Source: Chlamydiales bacterium STE3 (GTDB lineage Bacteria > Chlamydiota > Chlamydiia > Chlamydiales > Parachlamydiaceae). From it: DNA of 64,000 nt. This document shows, piece by piece, positions 8,047 through 16,080 of the stretch. Position numbers and translations under genes: made by a program. The notes beneath the pieces are model-generated. The model was not told the origin of the DNA and ran no database searches. It saw nothing but the letters and a program-made list of their open reading frames with translations. The stretch is taken from assembly GCA_011125455.1 (NCBI GenBank), contig VKHO01000025.1, positions 62,001-126,000 on the forward strand, written 5' to 3'. Numbering within the stretch: the first letter of the stretch is position 1; each line of letters starts with the position of its first letter.

Positions 8047-9452
8047 ACATTTCCATCCGCATCAATAGTGAATTCCTCAAGCAACATCTTAGGATCTTCT
8101 TTGGCAGCGAAGGCTACCTTGTTGAAATTTAAAGGAATATGCGGATCGGCTTTTTTTACGGCAAGAGAATGCCTGTGCTTTGCCAATACTTTGGCAAGAA
8201 AAGGAAGGCCTATTGCTATAGTTTGCGCGATTCTTTCTTCCCTTGATACTCCTAGAAGGGGATTATTAGAAAGATTCACTAGAACAGCTGGCATATAGGT
8301 TGGTGTACGTTCAAGTTCTTCTCCCTCATTAGTCTCTAGCTGAGCAATGATTTGCGCTCTTTGGTCGGAATCTAATTTAAGTAGAGAGTTTTTTAGAAAA
8401 AGTCCCTCATCGCTATTAAATAAACGCAGCATGGCGCCTATCCGAGTCAACACTCGCTCTGCTCGATCGTTGGCATCGAGCCCCAACCAATTAGCCCGAA
8501 TTGCTAGATAAGCATTATAGGCATCCATCTCAGTTTTTTCGAAATGAGTGAGAACATGGCAGGCCTGGCCCACTGCTTGCATGGCTCGATGTGTTAATTC
8601 TGTATACACTAATGAAGAGTGATTATTAACGTGACCTAAAGCTCCAGCAACATCACACTTATGCACAAACAAGTCAAAGTCCAAAGCAAAAGGTGATTTA
8701 GAGGAAAGAACGCTTTGTTTCAACTTGGAGAACATACTCGGTCCTCCTTCTAAGTGCGTCACATGACCATAATGGGCTAAATTGGCAGTCTGAATAAGTA
8801 GTTTTTTGGCGGGAGGTACCAATCTATTGAATGTCGGGCAAAGATGCGGATGGCGCTCGAGAATATGCATTACCTCTTCGTGAAAATCATCATGATCAGG
8901 AGCGCTTGCGCCATATAGTTTAAAAATTTCTCTCGCTTTCTCGCTCTTGCCTATATCTCCAAGGACAAGCGAAGCTTCCATGGCTTGAATTATTTCTAAT
9001 TCAGATATTCCTTCATATTGCGCTTTTGTTAAATAGATCCCTTGACTATGTAGTTGATCGAAACTTTCTCGTGAAAGTCTCACATTTTTTGGTTGAGACT
9101 CTGTAAATTCTTGATATGCTTTCTCGCTGCCGTCTAGAACCAATTGTAAACACCGAAGTGTCATGATTGTTCTATCAAATTCAACGAATTTTTGGCCGAA
9201 GAGTTGCTCCGAATAGGGACTTTGAGCCGTTGCCTGCCCTTCTTCTGTTTTGCGTACTTCTACGTTTGCCAGCCAATGAATTTCTGGATACTGCAGAACA
9301 CATTTTTTAACCCATTCCACGCCTTGCAGTTCAGATAAGGTGGCTGGTTGAAAGGTTTTATGAAAAGAAATTTCCTGCACACTGCCATAGGAAAATGCAG
9401 TTGCTAACTGTGCTCCAAACATGAGAATTAGCCCTATTATTTTTTTTTTCAT
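8028..9452 (-). CDS. Exported protein of unknown function, 474 residues
   Basis: I do not recognise the family securely. The ATG at 9452 gives a classical signal peptide (MKKKIIGLILMFGAQLATAFS). A TTG 30 bases further upstream would put ten residues before it and is less likely. The mature part is helix-rich and contains histidine/aspartate clusters (LGDIGKSE, DHDDFHEEV, HYGHVTHLE, VHKCDVAGALGHVNNHSS). These are reminiscent of HD-type metal sites, but the canonical spacing cannot be confirmed by eye. It overlaps the exported HAD hydrolase gene downstream, suggesting a two-protein periplasmic or secreted unit. Confidence 0.85.
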   Translation of the reverse strand: MKKKIIGLILMFGAQLATAFSYGSVQEISFHKTFQPATLSELQGVEWVKKCVLQYPEIHWLANVEVRKTEEGQATAQSPYSEQLFGQKFVEFDRTIMTLRCLQLVLDGSEKAYQEFTESQPKNVRLSRESFDQLHSQGIYLTKAQYEGISELEIIQAMEASLVLGDIGKSEKAREIFKLYGASAPDHDDFHEEVMHILERHPHLCPTFNRLVPPAKKLLIQTANLAHYGHVTHLEGGPSMFSKLKQSVLSSKSPFALDFDLFVHKCDVAGALGHVNNHSSLVYTELTHRAMQAVGQACHVLTHFEKTEMDAYNAYLAIRANWLGLDANDRAERVLTRIGAMLRLFNSDEGLFLKNSLLKLDSDQRAQIIAQLETNEGEELERTPTYMPAVLVNLSNNPLLGVSREERIAQTIAIGLPFLAKVLAKHRHSLAVKKADPHIPLNFNKVAFAAKEDPKMLLEEFTIDADGNVWFLGY

Positions 9453-9541
9453 ATTGGGGAATATATAATTATAAACTACCAAAAATAGTAGCTAAGGACC
9501 CATTTGGTTGAAAGTAGTATTTGACATAATTCTAAAAAGAA

Positions 9542-9616
9542 TCTGGGTGAGAGGATTTGAACCTCCGACCCCTTGCACCCCATGCAAGTGCGCTAGCCAA
9601 GCTGCGCTACACCCAG
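9542..9616 (-). tRNA. tRNA-Pro(GGG)
   Basis: Cloverleaf read on the minus strand. The acceptor arm CTGGGTG pairs with CACCCAG, followed by discriminator A. The D arm is GCGC...GCGC. The anticodon stem CTTGC/GCAAG has loop ATGGGGT, giving anticodon GGG (proline, CCC/CCU) with G37. The T arm is GTCGGAGGTTCAAATCCTCT-like. C1-G72 and A73 are typical of bacterial tRNA-Pro. The 3' CCA is not encoded. Confidence 0.95.
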
Positions 9617-9622
9617 ATAAGA

Positions 9623-9877
9623 CTAAACAGCACCAATTCCTTCGAATTGTAATTCGGACTTTTTGAATTCTTTGATGGCCACACGAGCGCAATGTTCGAT
9701 AATTTTTTCAAGAGGATCTGTTGCGCTGACTTCTACAGCAGACATGTCGACGGTAATGGTTGCAGTAAATTGAGCGCCGCCTTTCATCCCAGTGGCTTTA
9801 AAAATTGCATGCAATCCATCCTTTTTTTTAACAATTCTCATAAATCGAACGAGATTATTTTCTGCTAAATTATTCAT
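9623..9877 (-). CDS. Small conserved chlamydial protein (CT606.1-like by position)
   Basis: An 84-residue soluble protein of alternating strand/helix pattern (LHAIFKATGMK, FTATITVDMSAVEVS, PLEKIIEHCARVAIKEF). There is no catalytic motif and no known function. Size and location divergent from ung recall C. trachomatis CT606.1 next to CT607, recalled from memory. It starts 139 bases from the ung start and ends 7 bases from the tRNA-Pro gene, so the tRNA may be co-transcribed with it. Confidence 0.75.
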   Translation of the reverse strand: MNNLAENNLVRFMRIVKKKDGLHAIFKATGMKGGAQFTATITVDMSAVEVSATDPLEKIIEHCARVAIKEFKKSELQFEGIGAV

Positions 9878-10016
9878 GCAACCTTAAGGAAATTTATATG
9901 TTATGAAGCAATAAATCTAAGGCTTCTTTAGATTTATCGTCAATTTGATTTTTTCCGTAGATTTTATATTAAATAGGCGCAAAAATAAACTTTCATTTTG
10001 ATTTTAAGGATAAAAA

Positions 10017-10700
10017 ATGATCCCCTTTGAACTGGAACCCTCATGGCAAGCCGCTTTAAAAGAAGAACTCTCAAAACCCTATATTCTTCAACTAAAGGCT
10101 TTCGTAGAAAGCGAACGAGCAGCCTTGCCTAATGCAATCTACCCCCCAAAAGATCTCGTTTTCAATGCTTTTTGGAAAACTCCTTTTGATAAAGTGAAAG
10201 TCGTCATTGTGGGACAAGACCCCTACCACGGACCTGGGCAAGCGCATGGACTGAGTTTTAGCGTCCCTGAAAATGTCCCAGCGCCTCCTTCGCTTCAGAA
10301 TATTTTTAAAGAAATCCAGGCTGATCTTCATAAACCGAGTTCGAGTAAAGGCTGCTTGCTTTCATGGGCAGAACAAGGCGTTTTGCTTCTTAATACGTTG
10401 CTGACAGTACGTAGAGGAGCCCCTCTCTCTCACCAAAAGAAAGGGTGGGAGCAGTTTACAGACGCGGTCCTTCGCCAACTTGCAGATTCAGAAAATCCTA
10501 TCGTTTTCGTCCTTTGGGGCAGATCGGCCCAAGAAAAATACGCCAATGCTTTGAAATCTCACAAGAGTACGCCTCATCTTGTTTTGAAGGCTGCCCATCC
10601 CTCACCTTTTTCTGCCCATAATGGATTTTTTGGTTGTAAACACTTTTCAAAAATTAATGATTTCTTGATTCAGCATGAGAAAAAACCCATTCAATGGTAA
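10017..10700 (+). CDS. ung: Uracil-DNA glycosylase
   Basis: A 227-residue family 1 uracil-DNA glycosylase that removes uracil from DNA to start base-excision repair. It has the water-activating motif GQDPYHGPGQAHG (near residue 67), the Pro/Ser-rich loop PAPPSLQN, LLLNTLLTV with the uracil-binding Asn, and the minor-groove intercalation loop HPSPFSAHNGFFG with its catalytic His. Length is typical. It is transcribed alone, divergent from the small conserved gene (CT606.1/CT607 order). Confidence 0.98.
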   Translation: MIPFELEPSWQAALKEELSKPYILQLKAFVESERAALPNAIYPPKDLVFNAFWKTPFDKVKVVIVGQDPYHGPGQAHGLSFSVPENVPAPPSLQNIFKEIQADLHKPSSSKGCLLSWAEQGVLLLNTLLTVRRGAPLSHQKKGWEQFTDAVLRQLADSENPIVFVLWGRSAQEKYANALKSHKSTPHLVLKAAHPSPFSAHNGFFGCKHFSKINDFLIQHEKKPIQW

Positions 10701-10869
10701 GAAAAACTTGATTAAATTCGCCAAAAAAGCCACATTAAAGGTACGGAGCCTGCATTGTTCTACACTGCCTAGGAACGAGATTTCGAGAATTAAAATCGCT
10801 TAATACGCTTAATTTTTCCCGTTCTACCTGTCACTTTCTTTTGAAGCAAATTCTTATAGAAGGATAAGT

Positions 10870-11154
10870 ATGGAAGAACTAAAAAAAGTTTATATGTATC
10901 GGTCAGAAGAGGAAGCTAAGCCTATTATCAATGACAGCGATTTGCAATTCCAAATGATTGATGGTCAGGTGGATATTCTTTTTAAAAGGATATACAATAG
11001 CTTTATGCATGAAGATAGTCTTTCTTTGAGCGAAGCTGCAGAGTCCAACAAAACCCTGCATGAATTGGAAGGGACATACACCTCTTTACGTGAAATTCAT
11101 GATCAACTTGCTGAAGTGTACCAAGAGTTGCTACACGCTCAGAATAAAGAGTAA
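10870..11154 (+). CDS. Small acidic helical protein, unknown
   Basis: 94 residues, acidic and almost entirely helical by composition, with a heptad-like C-terminal half (LHELEGTYTSLREIHDQLAEVYQELL) that could form a coiled coil. An AGAAGG ribosome-binding site precedes ATG. No recognised domain, signal peptide or membrane segment. Size and character would fit a secretion chaperone or adaptor, but nothing proves this. The next gene has a type III chaperone-like look. Confidence 0.72.
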   Translation: MEELKKVYMYRSEEEAKPIINDSDLQFQMIDGQVDILFKRIYNSFMHEDSLSLSEAAESNKTLHELEGTYTSLREIHDQLAEVYQELLHAQNKE

Positions 11155-11165
11155 TTCGCAGCTAG

Positions 11166-11194
11166 TTTGCAATTGCCTATGCATACATTGCAAA
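11166..11194. promoter_or_regulatory. Operator-like dyad upstream of the 134-residue gene
   Basis: Perfect 8-bp inverted repeat TTTGCAAT (11166-11173) and ATTGCAAA (11187-11194), with half-sites 21 bases apart (two helical turns). It lies about 70 bases before the next start, in an AT-rich stretch. The geometry fits a dimeric regulator. No regulator is identified. Confidence 0.4.
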
Positions 11195-11263
11195 TTATAA
11201 ACATGTTTAATATAATTAAATTATAGATCTAAATATAAATAGTTTTAAACTCAGGATAAAACT

Positions 11264-11668
11264 ATGTTAGTCGAGAATGATTTAAAAAGACTTTTCGATG
11301 AGCTAAAATTATTAAAGTCTACGCATCTTTCTGTTAATGGGTGCAATATCACAATCAAAATCCTCGAACATCCATCGAAAGTCTATCTAGGAACGACCGT
11401 ATATTTTGGTGGCAATTACATACCAAAAAGTGTAAGAAATTGCATCAATCAAAAAGCTCCTTTCGATCATTCTTTTATAAAAACCTATCTTACTGTTGAT
11501 GAGGGCCAGTTTCAGATTGCTCTTAATTACACAGGGGACTCGCCCCCTTTAACAAGCTTAAAGTTTCGTCAGCTGATTGAAGAATTTTCCTTTCTTGCAC
11601 AAGAATGGCAACAAGTTCTCGATGAGCACGATAAAAACGATTTAGTTTACGTAAGAGCAAAAAAATAG
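11264..11668 (+). CDS. Possible type III secretion chaperone-like protein
   Basis: 134 residues, with an N-terminal helix (NDLKRLFDELKLL), several strands (CNITIKILE, KVYLGTTVYFGG, TYLTVDEGQFQIALNY) and a C-terminal helix (LRQLIEEFSFLAQEWQQ-like). This helix-strand-strand-strand-helix order, with size under 150 residues, resembles CesT/SycE-type chaperones. There is no diagnostic motif, so this is a fold-level guess. The stop is 2 bases from the convergent prenyl synthase end. An operator-like dyad lies upstream. Confidence 0.72.
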   Translation: MLVENDLKRLFDELKLLKSTHLSVNGCNITIKILEHPSKVYLGTTVYFGGNYIPKSVRNCINQKAPFDHSFIKTYLTVDEGQFQIALNYTGDSPPLTSLKFRQLIEEFSFLAQEWQQVLDEHDKNDLVYVRAKK

Positions 11669-11669
11669 G

Positions 11670-12548
11670 CTATTTTTTTGCTTCAACCATTTCAATTAAG
11701 TAATTTCCTAAAGATCTAAGCTCCTCAGTATCAATTTCTAACTCTTTTAAACAAATAAAGTAGTTAGATATTTCCCCGTGGAACAATTCTCTAGTTTTTT
11801 CATGTCCCAAAAAGTGAATCACATTCATCTGCCGCTTTTCTAGAGAATCCTCATCATAATCATCGATATCGTCTGCAATTTGGAAGGCCATTCCATAGTG
11901 GTAAGCGGCTTTTTTCACCAAAGTTAGCTTGGAAAGGTTTCCACCTCCAAATAACCAGCCTAAAACAAGAGCAATTTCAAAAAGGGAAACAGTTTTTTTT
12001 TGGGTGGTTTCATAAAGAATTTCGTGCGTCTTTTGCGGAGGGAACAAATCTAAAAATTGTCCTCCAGTAGCGCCATAAATACCTGTATTAAATGTGGCAT
12101 TTTCTAAAGCTAAAAGACCTATTTTTTCAGCTAAAGGGTGTGAATGATGCTGCATGTGACGTGTGTTTCGAGCCAAAGACTCGTATCCAGCTGCAATAAG
12201 AGCATAGCTTGTCAATAAAGCAGAGGCTTCACCAAATTTTTTATGAACCGTTTCTTTATTGCGCCTCTTTTCTTCATTGTCCATACAAGGCAAGTCATCA
12301 GCAATTAAAGAGGCTGTATGGAAAAACTCTACAGCTAAAGCAGCCTCAACCACCGAATGCTTTGCAGAAAGGGCATTGGCAACCATCATCACAATCGCAG
12401 GGCGAAAACGCTTTCCACCACTTGTCAAGACATATTCACAAGCTTCGTAAAGGGATGTTTTTGAACCAAAGCGAGGAAGAGATTGAATAATTTCAGCTTC
12501 AATTAGTTTTTGGTAAGGTTCTAGGATTTTTTTAAGTTCTTTAGTCAT
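11670..12548 (-). CDS. Polyprenyl (farnesyl/geranylgeranyl) diphosphate synthase
   Basis: A 292-residue trans-isoprenyl diphosphate synthase making C15-C20 prenyl diphosphates for quinones and undecaprenyl lipids. Both aspartate-rich motifs are present: DDLPCMDNEEKRR (first, near residue 93) and IADDIDDYDED (second, near residue 225), as well as GGKRFRP near the N terminus. It has the short-chain type with two residues inserted in the first motif (DDxxxxD), as in IspA. The start overlaps the end of the upstream gene by 8 bases. The same pair occurs in C. trachomatis (CT628-CT629). Confidence 0.94.
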   Translation of the reverse strand: MTKELKKILEPYQKLIEAEIIQSLPRFGSKTSLYEACEYVLTSGGKRFRPAIVMMVANALSAKHSVVEAALAVEFFHTASLIADDLPCMDNEEKRRNKETVHKKFGEASALLTSYALIAAGYESLARNTRHMQHHSHPLAEKIGLLALENATFNTGIYGATGGQFLDLFPPQKTHEILYETTQKKTVSLFEIALVLGWLFGGGNLSKLTLVKKAAYHYGMAFQIADDIDDYDEDSLEKRQMNVIHFLGHEKTRELFHGEISNYFICLKELEIDTEELRSLGNYLIEMVEAKK

Positions 12549-13251
12549 TCAGTATTTTCTCTTGAACATTTAAGGGGTGGAAAGGCTTGATCACAGAAAA
12601 AGTGGGGGCAAAACCAGAAAAACTCATGCAGGGATGGCAAAAAACATTTTTTCCCGTTACCGTCCCAGGCAATAAAACAGCATTACATCCTATTTGCGTA
12701 TGGTCTCCCAAAATCGCACCCAATTTTTTTAAGCCAGTTGGGATTTTCTTGCCCTCAAATTTTAACGTAATTTCCTTTTTATCGAATCTTAAATTGGCAC
12801 ATTTTGCTCCAGCTCCAAGGTTGACATGATTGCCAAGGATTGAATCTCCAATGTAATTGAAATGCGGTGCTTTGGCATGATCGAGAAGCACTGCATTTTT
12901 AAGTTCCGATCCAATTACACAATAATTGCCAGTAATGACATTTCCACGAATATAAGCTCCATGTCGTATCTGACAGTTTTCACCGATGATACAAGGACCT
13001 TGAATAAAAGCCCCCTGTTCAACGATCGTCCCTTTTCCAATGGTTATGGCTTCTGGGTTGATTAAATGAACGCCTGCCTCGATTATGGGTTGAATGCTTC
13101 CCAAGGGATAATTTCTTAGATAATCTTTGATCTTCGAGAAAATTTCCCAAGGATATTGACATTCGTTAAACAGATCAACATGGCGATAGCAAGAGAGATC
13201 AAATAAAGATTGTTTTGAAAGGCAATTGAGTGACATACAAACTTTCCACAT
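12541..13251 (-). CDS. Left-handed beta-helix nucleotidyltransferase-like protein (CT629 type)
   Basis: A 236-residue protein built mostly of hexapeptide repeats (TIGKGTIVEQGAFIQGP, IIGENCQIRHGAYIRG, VIGSELKNAVLLD, ILGNHVNLGAGAKCANL). This is the left-handed beta-helix of GlmU C-terminal domains and sugar-nucleotide pyrophosphorylases. The N-terminal 50 residues are too short for a nucleotidyltransferase domain. GlmU-type acetyltransferase activity is possible, and the substrate is unknown. It is coupled to the downstream prenyl synthase. Confidence 0.88.
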   Translation of the reverse strand: MWKVCMSLNCLSKQSLFDLSCYRHVDLFNECQYPWEIFSKIKDYLRNYPLGSIQPIIEAGVHLINPEAITIGKGTIVEQGAFIQGPCIIGENCQIRHGAYIRGNVITGNYCVIGSELKNAVLLDHAKAPHFNYIGDSILGNHVNLGAGAKCANLRFDKKEITLKFEGKKIPTGLKKLGAILGDHTQIGCNAVLLPGTVTGKNVFCHPCMSFSGFAPTFSVIKPFHPLNVQEKILND

Positions 13252-13472
13252 CCATTGTTGAAGAAGATAACATTAATAAAACATTTTGTCTTCTTCTTCT
13301 TGCACTGTGGAAATGTTTATAGCTAGAGGAGTTATAGACGGTTCATAACTTGTCAGTTTTTTGTTAATAACCATGGATCTATGCACAATTAAAAGTTCTC
13401 CATCAGCCTATCAACAGCTTTATGTAACAGTTGTGAACGAAATTCATGCACAAAATAGAAGGTTTATGAACG
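13242..13472. other. Cluster of DnaA-box-like 9-mers (tentative)
   Basis: Two sites differ from TTATNCACA at one base (13379-13387 and 13444-13452) and four differ at two bases (13242-13250, 13306-13314 reverse, 13432-13440 reverse, 13464-13472), in gene-free AT-rich DNA. A seventh (13781-13789, one mismatch) lies in the adjacent MITE end. Such density in AT-rich sequence may be chance. Listed as a possible DnaA-binding or origin region only. Confidence 0.2.
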
Positions 13473-13893
13473 GAGAAAATAGCCATTTAATTAAGGGGTG
13501 CTTGAACGCAGAACAGCATTGAGTGATAGATTAGAGTTCTCTATCCCTCTTGGTAGTGCTTATTTTATAGTTGTAGGCTTTATCACCCATAATGGAATGC
13601 TGGGATGCGTCCAAGGAGGAGATAAGCTAAATAGACCTCTTGCATAACTTCATTTGCTTGCTAAAATTACCTTTTTTGGCGCTTTTATCGTTAAATTTTT
13701 CAACCATATGTACTTCATATGCCCTCAAAATTTTCCGATAAATTCTCTCAAAAATGATCAATTTTTTAAAGCAAAGCAAGTTATGCACGAAGTCTACTGA
13801 AGGCTAAAGAAAAGGTGTGCTTCAGCAAAAGGATGATGCGCCAATTCAAGAGGCGCACAAAAAATTGCAAGGTGGCTCAATAATTGGAAAAAA
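13252..13893. other. Gene-free region of 640 bases
   Basis: Holds the promoter side of the beta-helix gene, the DnaA-box-like cluster and a MITE-like inverted-repeat element. No open frame in it looks coding on either strand. Confidence 0.6.
13632..13796. mobile_element. MITE-like element with long imperfect terminal inverted repeats
   Basis: 165 bases whose two ends are imperfect inverted copies. The left end (13632-13659, beginning TAGACCTCTTGCATAAC) and right end (13769-13796, ending AAGTTATGCACGAAGTCTA) match at about 23 of 27 positions. Pairing continues inward (TTTATCG...CATATG against CATATG...CGATAAA), so the whole element is one extended imperfect palindrome centred on CATATG repeats. 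It has no coding capacity. The structure fits a miniature inverted-repeat transposable element mobilised by a transposase elsewhere. No clear target duplication is visible. Confidence 0.75.
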
Positions 13894-14817
13894 CTAGCAG
13901 CGTGAATCTTCTGAGGCCCAGTAAAAGTCTTGGGCACTTAAAGTTTTTTTCCAAAAACGAGGGGCATTAAGGCTCGCTTGGCCTAACTTGTAACCAAGCC
14001 ATTTAATGCCTGATTGAAAAATGGCATAGGGTATGAGGTGAGGTTTTTCTCGCGCTAAGCGTGCTAAAAGAGCGCGTACGTACATTCTGCCTCTCACGGT
14101 GTCTTTTCCACCCTTCATGATTAGTTCTTGATAGGCTTTTCTAGCTAGCCCAGTATCAAAGCTACGAAGAAACTCTTCTTTTAGGTTATAACGGTGAGAA
14201 TGTTTGGCGATGGCTTCTGCGATATAAGCGATGGAGTGTCCTGCATTTAGAAGTTTAGCAGCAGCAACAGTGTCCTCACCTATCAGGACAGAGGAAAAGC
14301 CTCCCACAGCCTCTAATGCTTTATTGCTATAAGCTGAGAAAGAATTAGAGCAAAAGTAGGTGTAGCTCCCATATTTTTCGATATCCTTTAACGAACGAAT
14401 ATGGCTTTGGCTTGGATAGTTGAATTCACGGGCAAAGCTTTCAAAAAAATCAGCTCCATCATGAGCAATTTGCTTTCCATAGGCTAGAGCAGCTTGATTT
14501 GTCACGATAGGCTTAATAAGATGCTCTAAACTTTCCCCATCGAGTAAGTAGGCATCGGGTGTTGCCATGACGACAATATCTGTTTTAAGGTACTTTCTTG
14601 CTTTCTCTCGTGTTGAGCCATGGTTAAATTTCAACCGTGGAAGAACAAGTGTTTCAGCTCCCATTTCTTGAGCTAATTCAATCGTTCCATCATTAGAGGA
14701 GGAATTAACAACGACAATACGCGAGGTAGAGCGAGAATTAAGGTAGGGAGGCAAACATTTTTGTAAATGGTGACGCGCATTATGCGTAATGATTGCGACG
14801 CCGACGCTTACTGACAT
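13894..14817 (-). CDS. Family 2 glycosyltransferase, rhamnosyltransferase-like
   Basis: A 307-residue GT-A fold enzyme expected to add a sugar from a nucleotide-sugar donor to a lipid-linked glycan on the cytoplasmic face. The N-terminal strand VGVAIITHNARHHLQKC is followed by VNSSSNDGT (nucleotide-binding acidic site) and ATPDAYLLD in the DxD position. The acceptor/base motif is around IGEDTVAAAKLLNAG. The pattern resembles RfbF/WbbL-type rhamnosyltransferases. The ATG at 14817 gives the canonical N terminus just before VGVAIITHNA and overlaps the upstream SDR gene by 10 bases. A start 72 bases upstream would lie deep inside that gene. Confidence 0.88.
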   Translation of the reverse strand: MSVSVGVAIITHNARHHLQKCLPPYLNSRSTSRIVVVNSSSNDGTIELAQEMGAETLVLPRLKFNHGSTREKARKYLKTDIVVMATPDAYLLDGESLEHLIKPIVTNQAALAYGKQIAHDGADFFESFAREFNYPSQSHIRSLKDIEKYGSYTYFCSNSFSAYSNKALEAVGGFSSVLIGEDTVAAAKLLNAGHSIAYIAEAIAKHSHRYNLKEEFLRSFDTGLARKAYQELIMKGGKDTVRGRMYVRALLARLAREKPHLIPYAIFQSGIKWLGYKLGQASLNAPRFWKKTLSAQDFYWASEDSRC

Positions 14818-15761
14818 GTTGTACAAGCCATCTGGTAAATATTTTTGTAATACGTGGCTAGCTCGTCCCAGGCTTGCTCTTCGCTCCAAGCAAGTTTAGC
14901 AGAGTCTAAAAGATCTGTGTTGAGCCTAACCTTAGGCTCATCAAATTCTTTTTGAACGCCTAACTCATATTCACAATTCAAAGAAAGCCTCTTTCTCAAT
15001 TCACTTGCGAAACGTGCTGTAAAAGCACCTTGGGATTCAGGATAGCCACTTGGGTTCAATTTAACAAAACCTGGTTTATTGTCAATCTGTGAAGCAAAAT
15101 CAGAATAGGCTTTAGCAAGCAATGAGACGTGAATGTTGTCTCTCACGTAAGCTGGCATTGAAACTAGGACAGGTTTTTTGGCAATCCAATTTTTTGCTAA
15201 AAATGAAGTAAAACGGAACTCTTCATAGGGACCAAAGGGGTTAGGAATAACAAACTTTGCCAACTTCATCTGGAAAATAGCGCAGTAAAAACGGAAGACT
15301 TCTGATGTCAAACCTTTGGAAAGGCCATAAGGAGAGACGGCTCTTAGCCCATCAGATCCAGCACCTTCATTTTGCTCAAACACACTTCCTGTGAGAAGAA
15401 CACGTTGGCAACCTTGCTGTAAAAAAGTTTGAAGAATTGCTTTTAGGTCACCCACATTGTTTGCTAAAGCAGAAATAGGATTAAAATCGGGACTTTTGTA
15501 ATTTGTGACATCTGCTGCATGGTGGCAAAAAAGATCCCATTTTTTGCTTTTGATCAGTTTCAGAAAAGCCTCACTGCCAAAAGGACAATCATAAACTGTT
15601 TCACAGTAGGGCGCGTTGAGTTGAATTCTCTCCAATCGTAAGTCTTGATAAGAGGAAAAAGAACTTTTAAAAATGGCTGTCACAGAATGGCCAGCCCTGA
15701 TTAATTCCTGAACGAACCATGTTCCAGAAAAAGAGCTAGCACCGGTAAAGAGAATGTTCAT
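14808..15761 (-). CDS. NAD-dependent epimerase/dehydratase (extended SDR)
   Basis: A 317-residue nucleotide-sugar-modifying SDR. The Rossmann NAD site FTGASSFSGTWF is at residues 5-16, a slight variant of GxxGxxG with Ser in the second position. The catalytic Tyr/Lys pair is in SPYGLSKG (near residue 145), preceded by TGSVFEQ (active-site Ser). A substrate loop follows (NPFGPYEEFRF). It could be a 4-epimerase, reductase or dehydratase, and the substrate cannot be read from sequence. It heads a two-gene unit with a glycosyltransferase, divergent from the cytidylyltransferase operon. Confidence 0.87.
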   Translation of the reverse strand: MNILFTGASSFSGTWFVQELIRAGHSVTAIFKSSFSSYQDLRLERIQLNAPYCETVYDCPFGSEAFLKLIKSKKWDLFCHHAADVTNYKSPDFNPISALANNVGDLKAILQTFLQQGCQRVLLTGSVFEQNEGAGSDGLRAVSPYGLSKGLTSEVFRFYCAIFQMKLAKFVIPNPFGPYEEFRFTSFLAKNWIAKKPVLVSMPAYVRDNIHVSLLAKAYSDFASQIDNKPGFVKLNPSGYPESQGAFTARFASELRKRLSLNCEYELGVQKEFDEPKVRLNTDLLDSAKLAWSEEQAWDELATYYKNIYQMACTTCQ

Positions 15762-16080
15762 TAAAAGTCCTTATAAATCCGCTTTTTAATAAATTTTTTG
15801 TTTTTATAAGCAGACAAAATAGCATGTCTGCCATTTACGTCGCAAAAGAATCCATCGACCCAACTTTTGGGTAAATAAAGATTTAATCGTCCTTAACCTT
15901 TTATTCAAATGCGGCTTGATTAATTAACTTTATCATTTTGATCGCTTCTTACATAGATTTCAGAGACAAGTTGGGATTAAGGTAGTAGGAATTGCTCAAG
16001 GTTTTTTTCTTTGCTCTTGCAATCTTGATCTTTACACCATAAAATCACTGAACTTAATCCTTTTAAAATGCGAGAATGCA
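15762..16080. promoter_or_regulatory. Divergent promoter region of the CDP-sugar cluster
   Basis: 319 AT-rich bases between two divergent sugar operons, so it must carry promoters on both strands. I could not single out convincing -35/-10 pairs. No RNA gene or long inverted repeat was seen. Confidence 0.5.
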
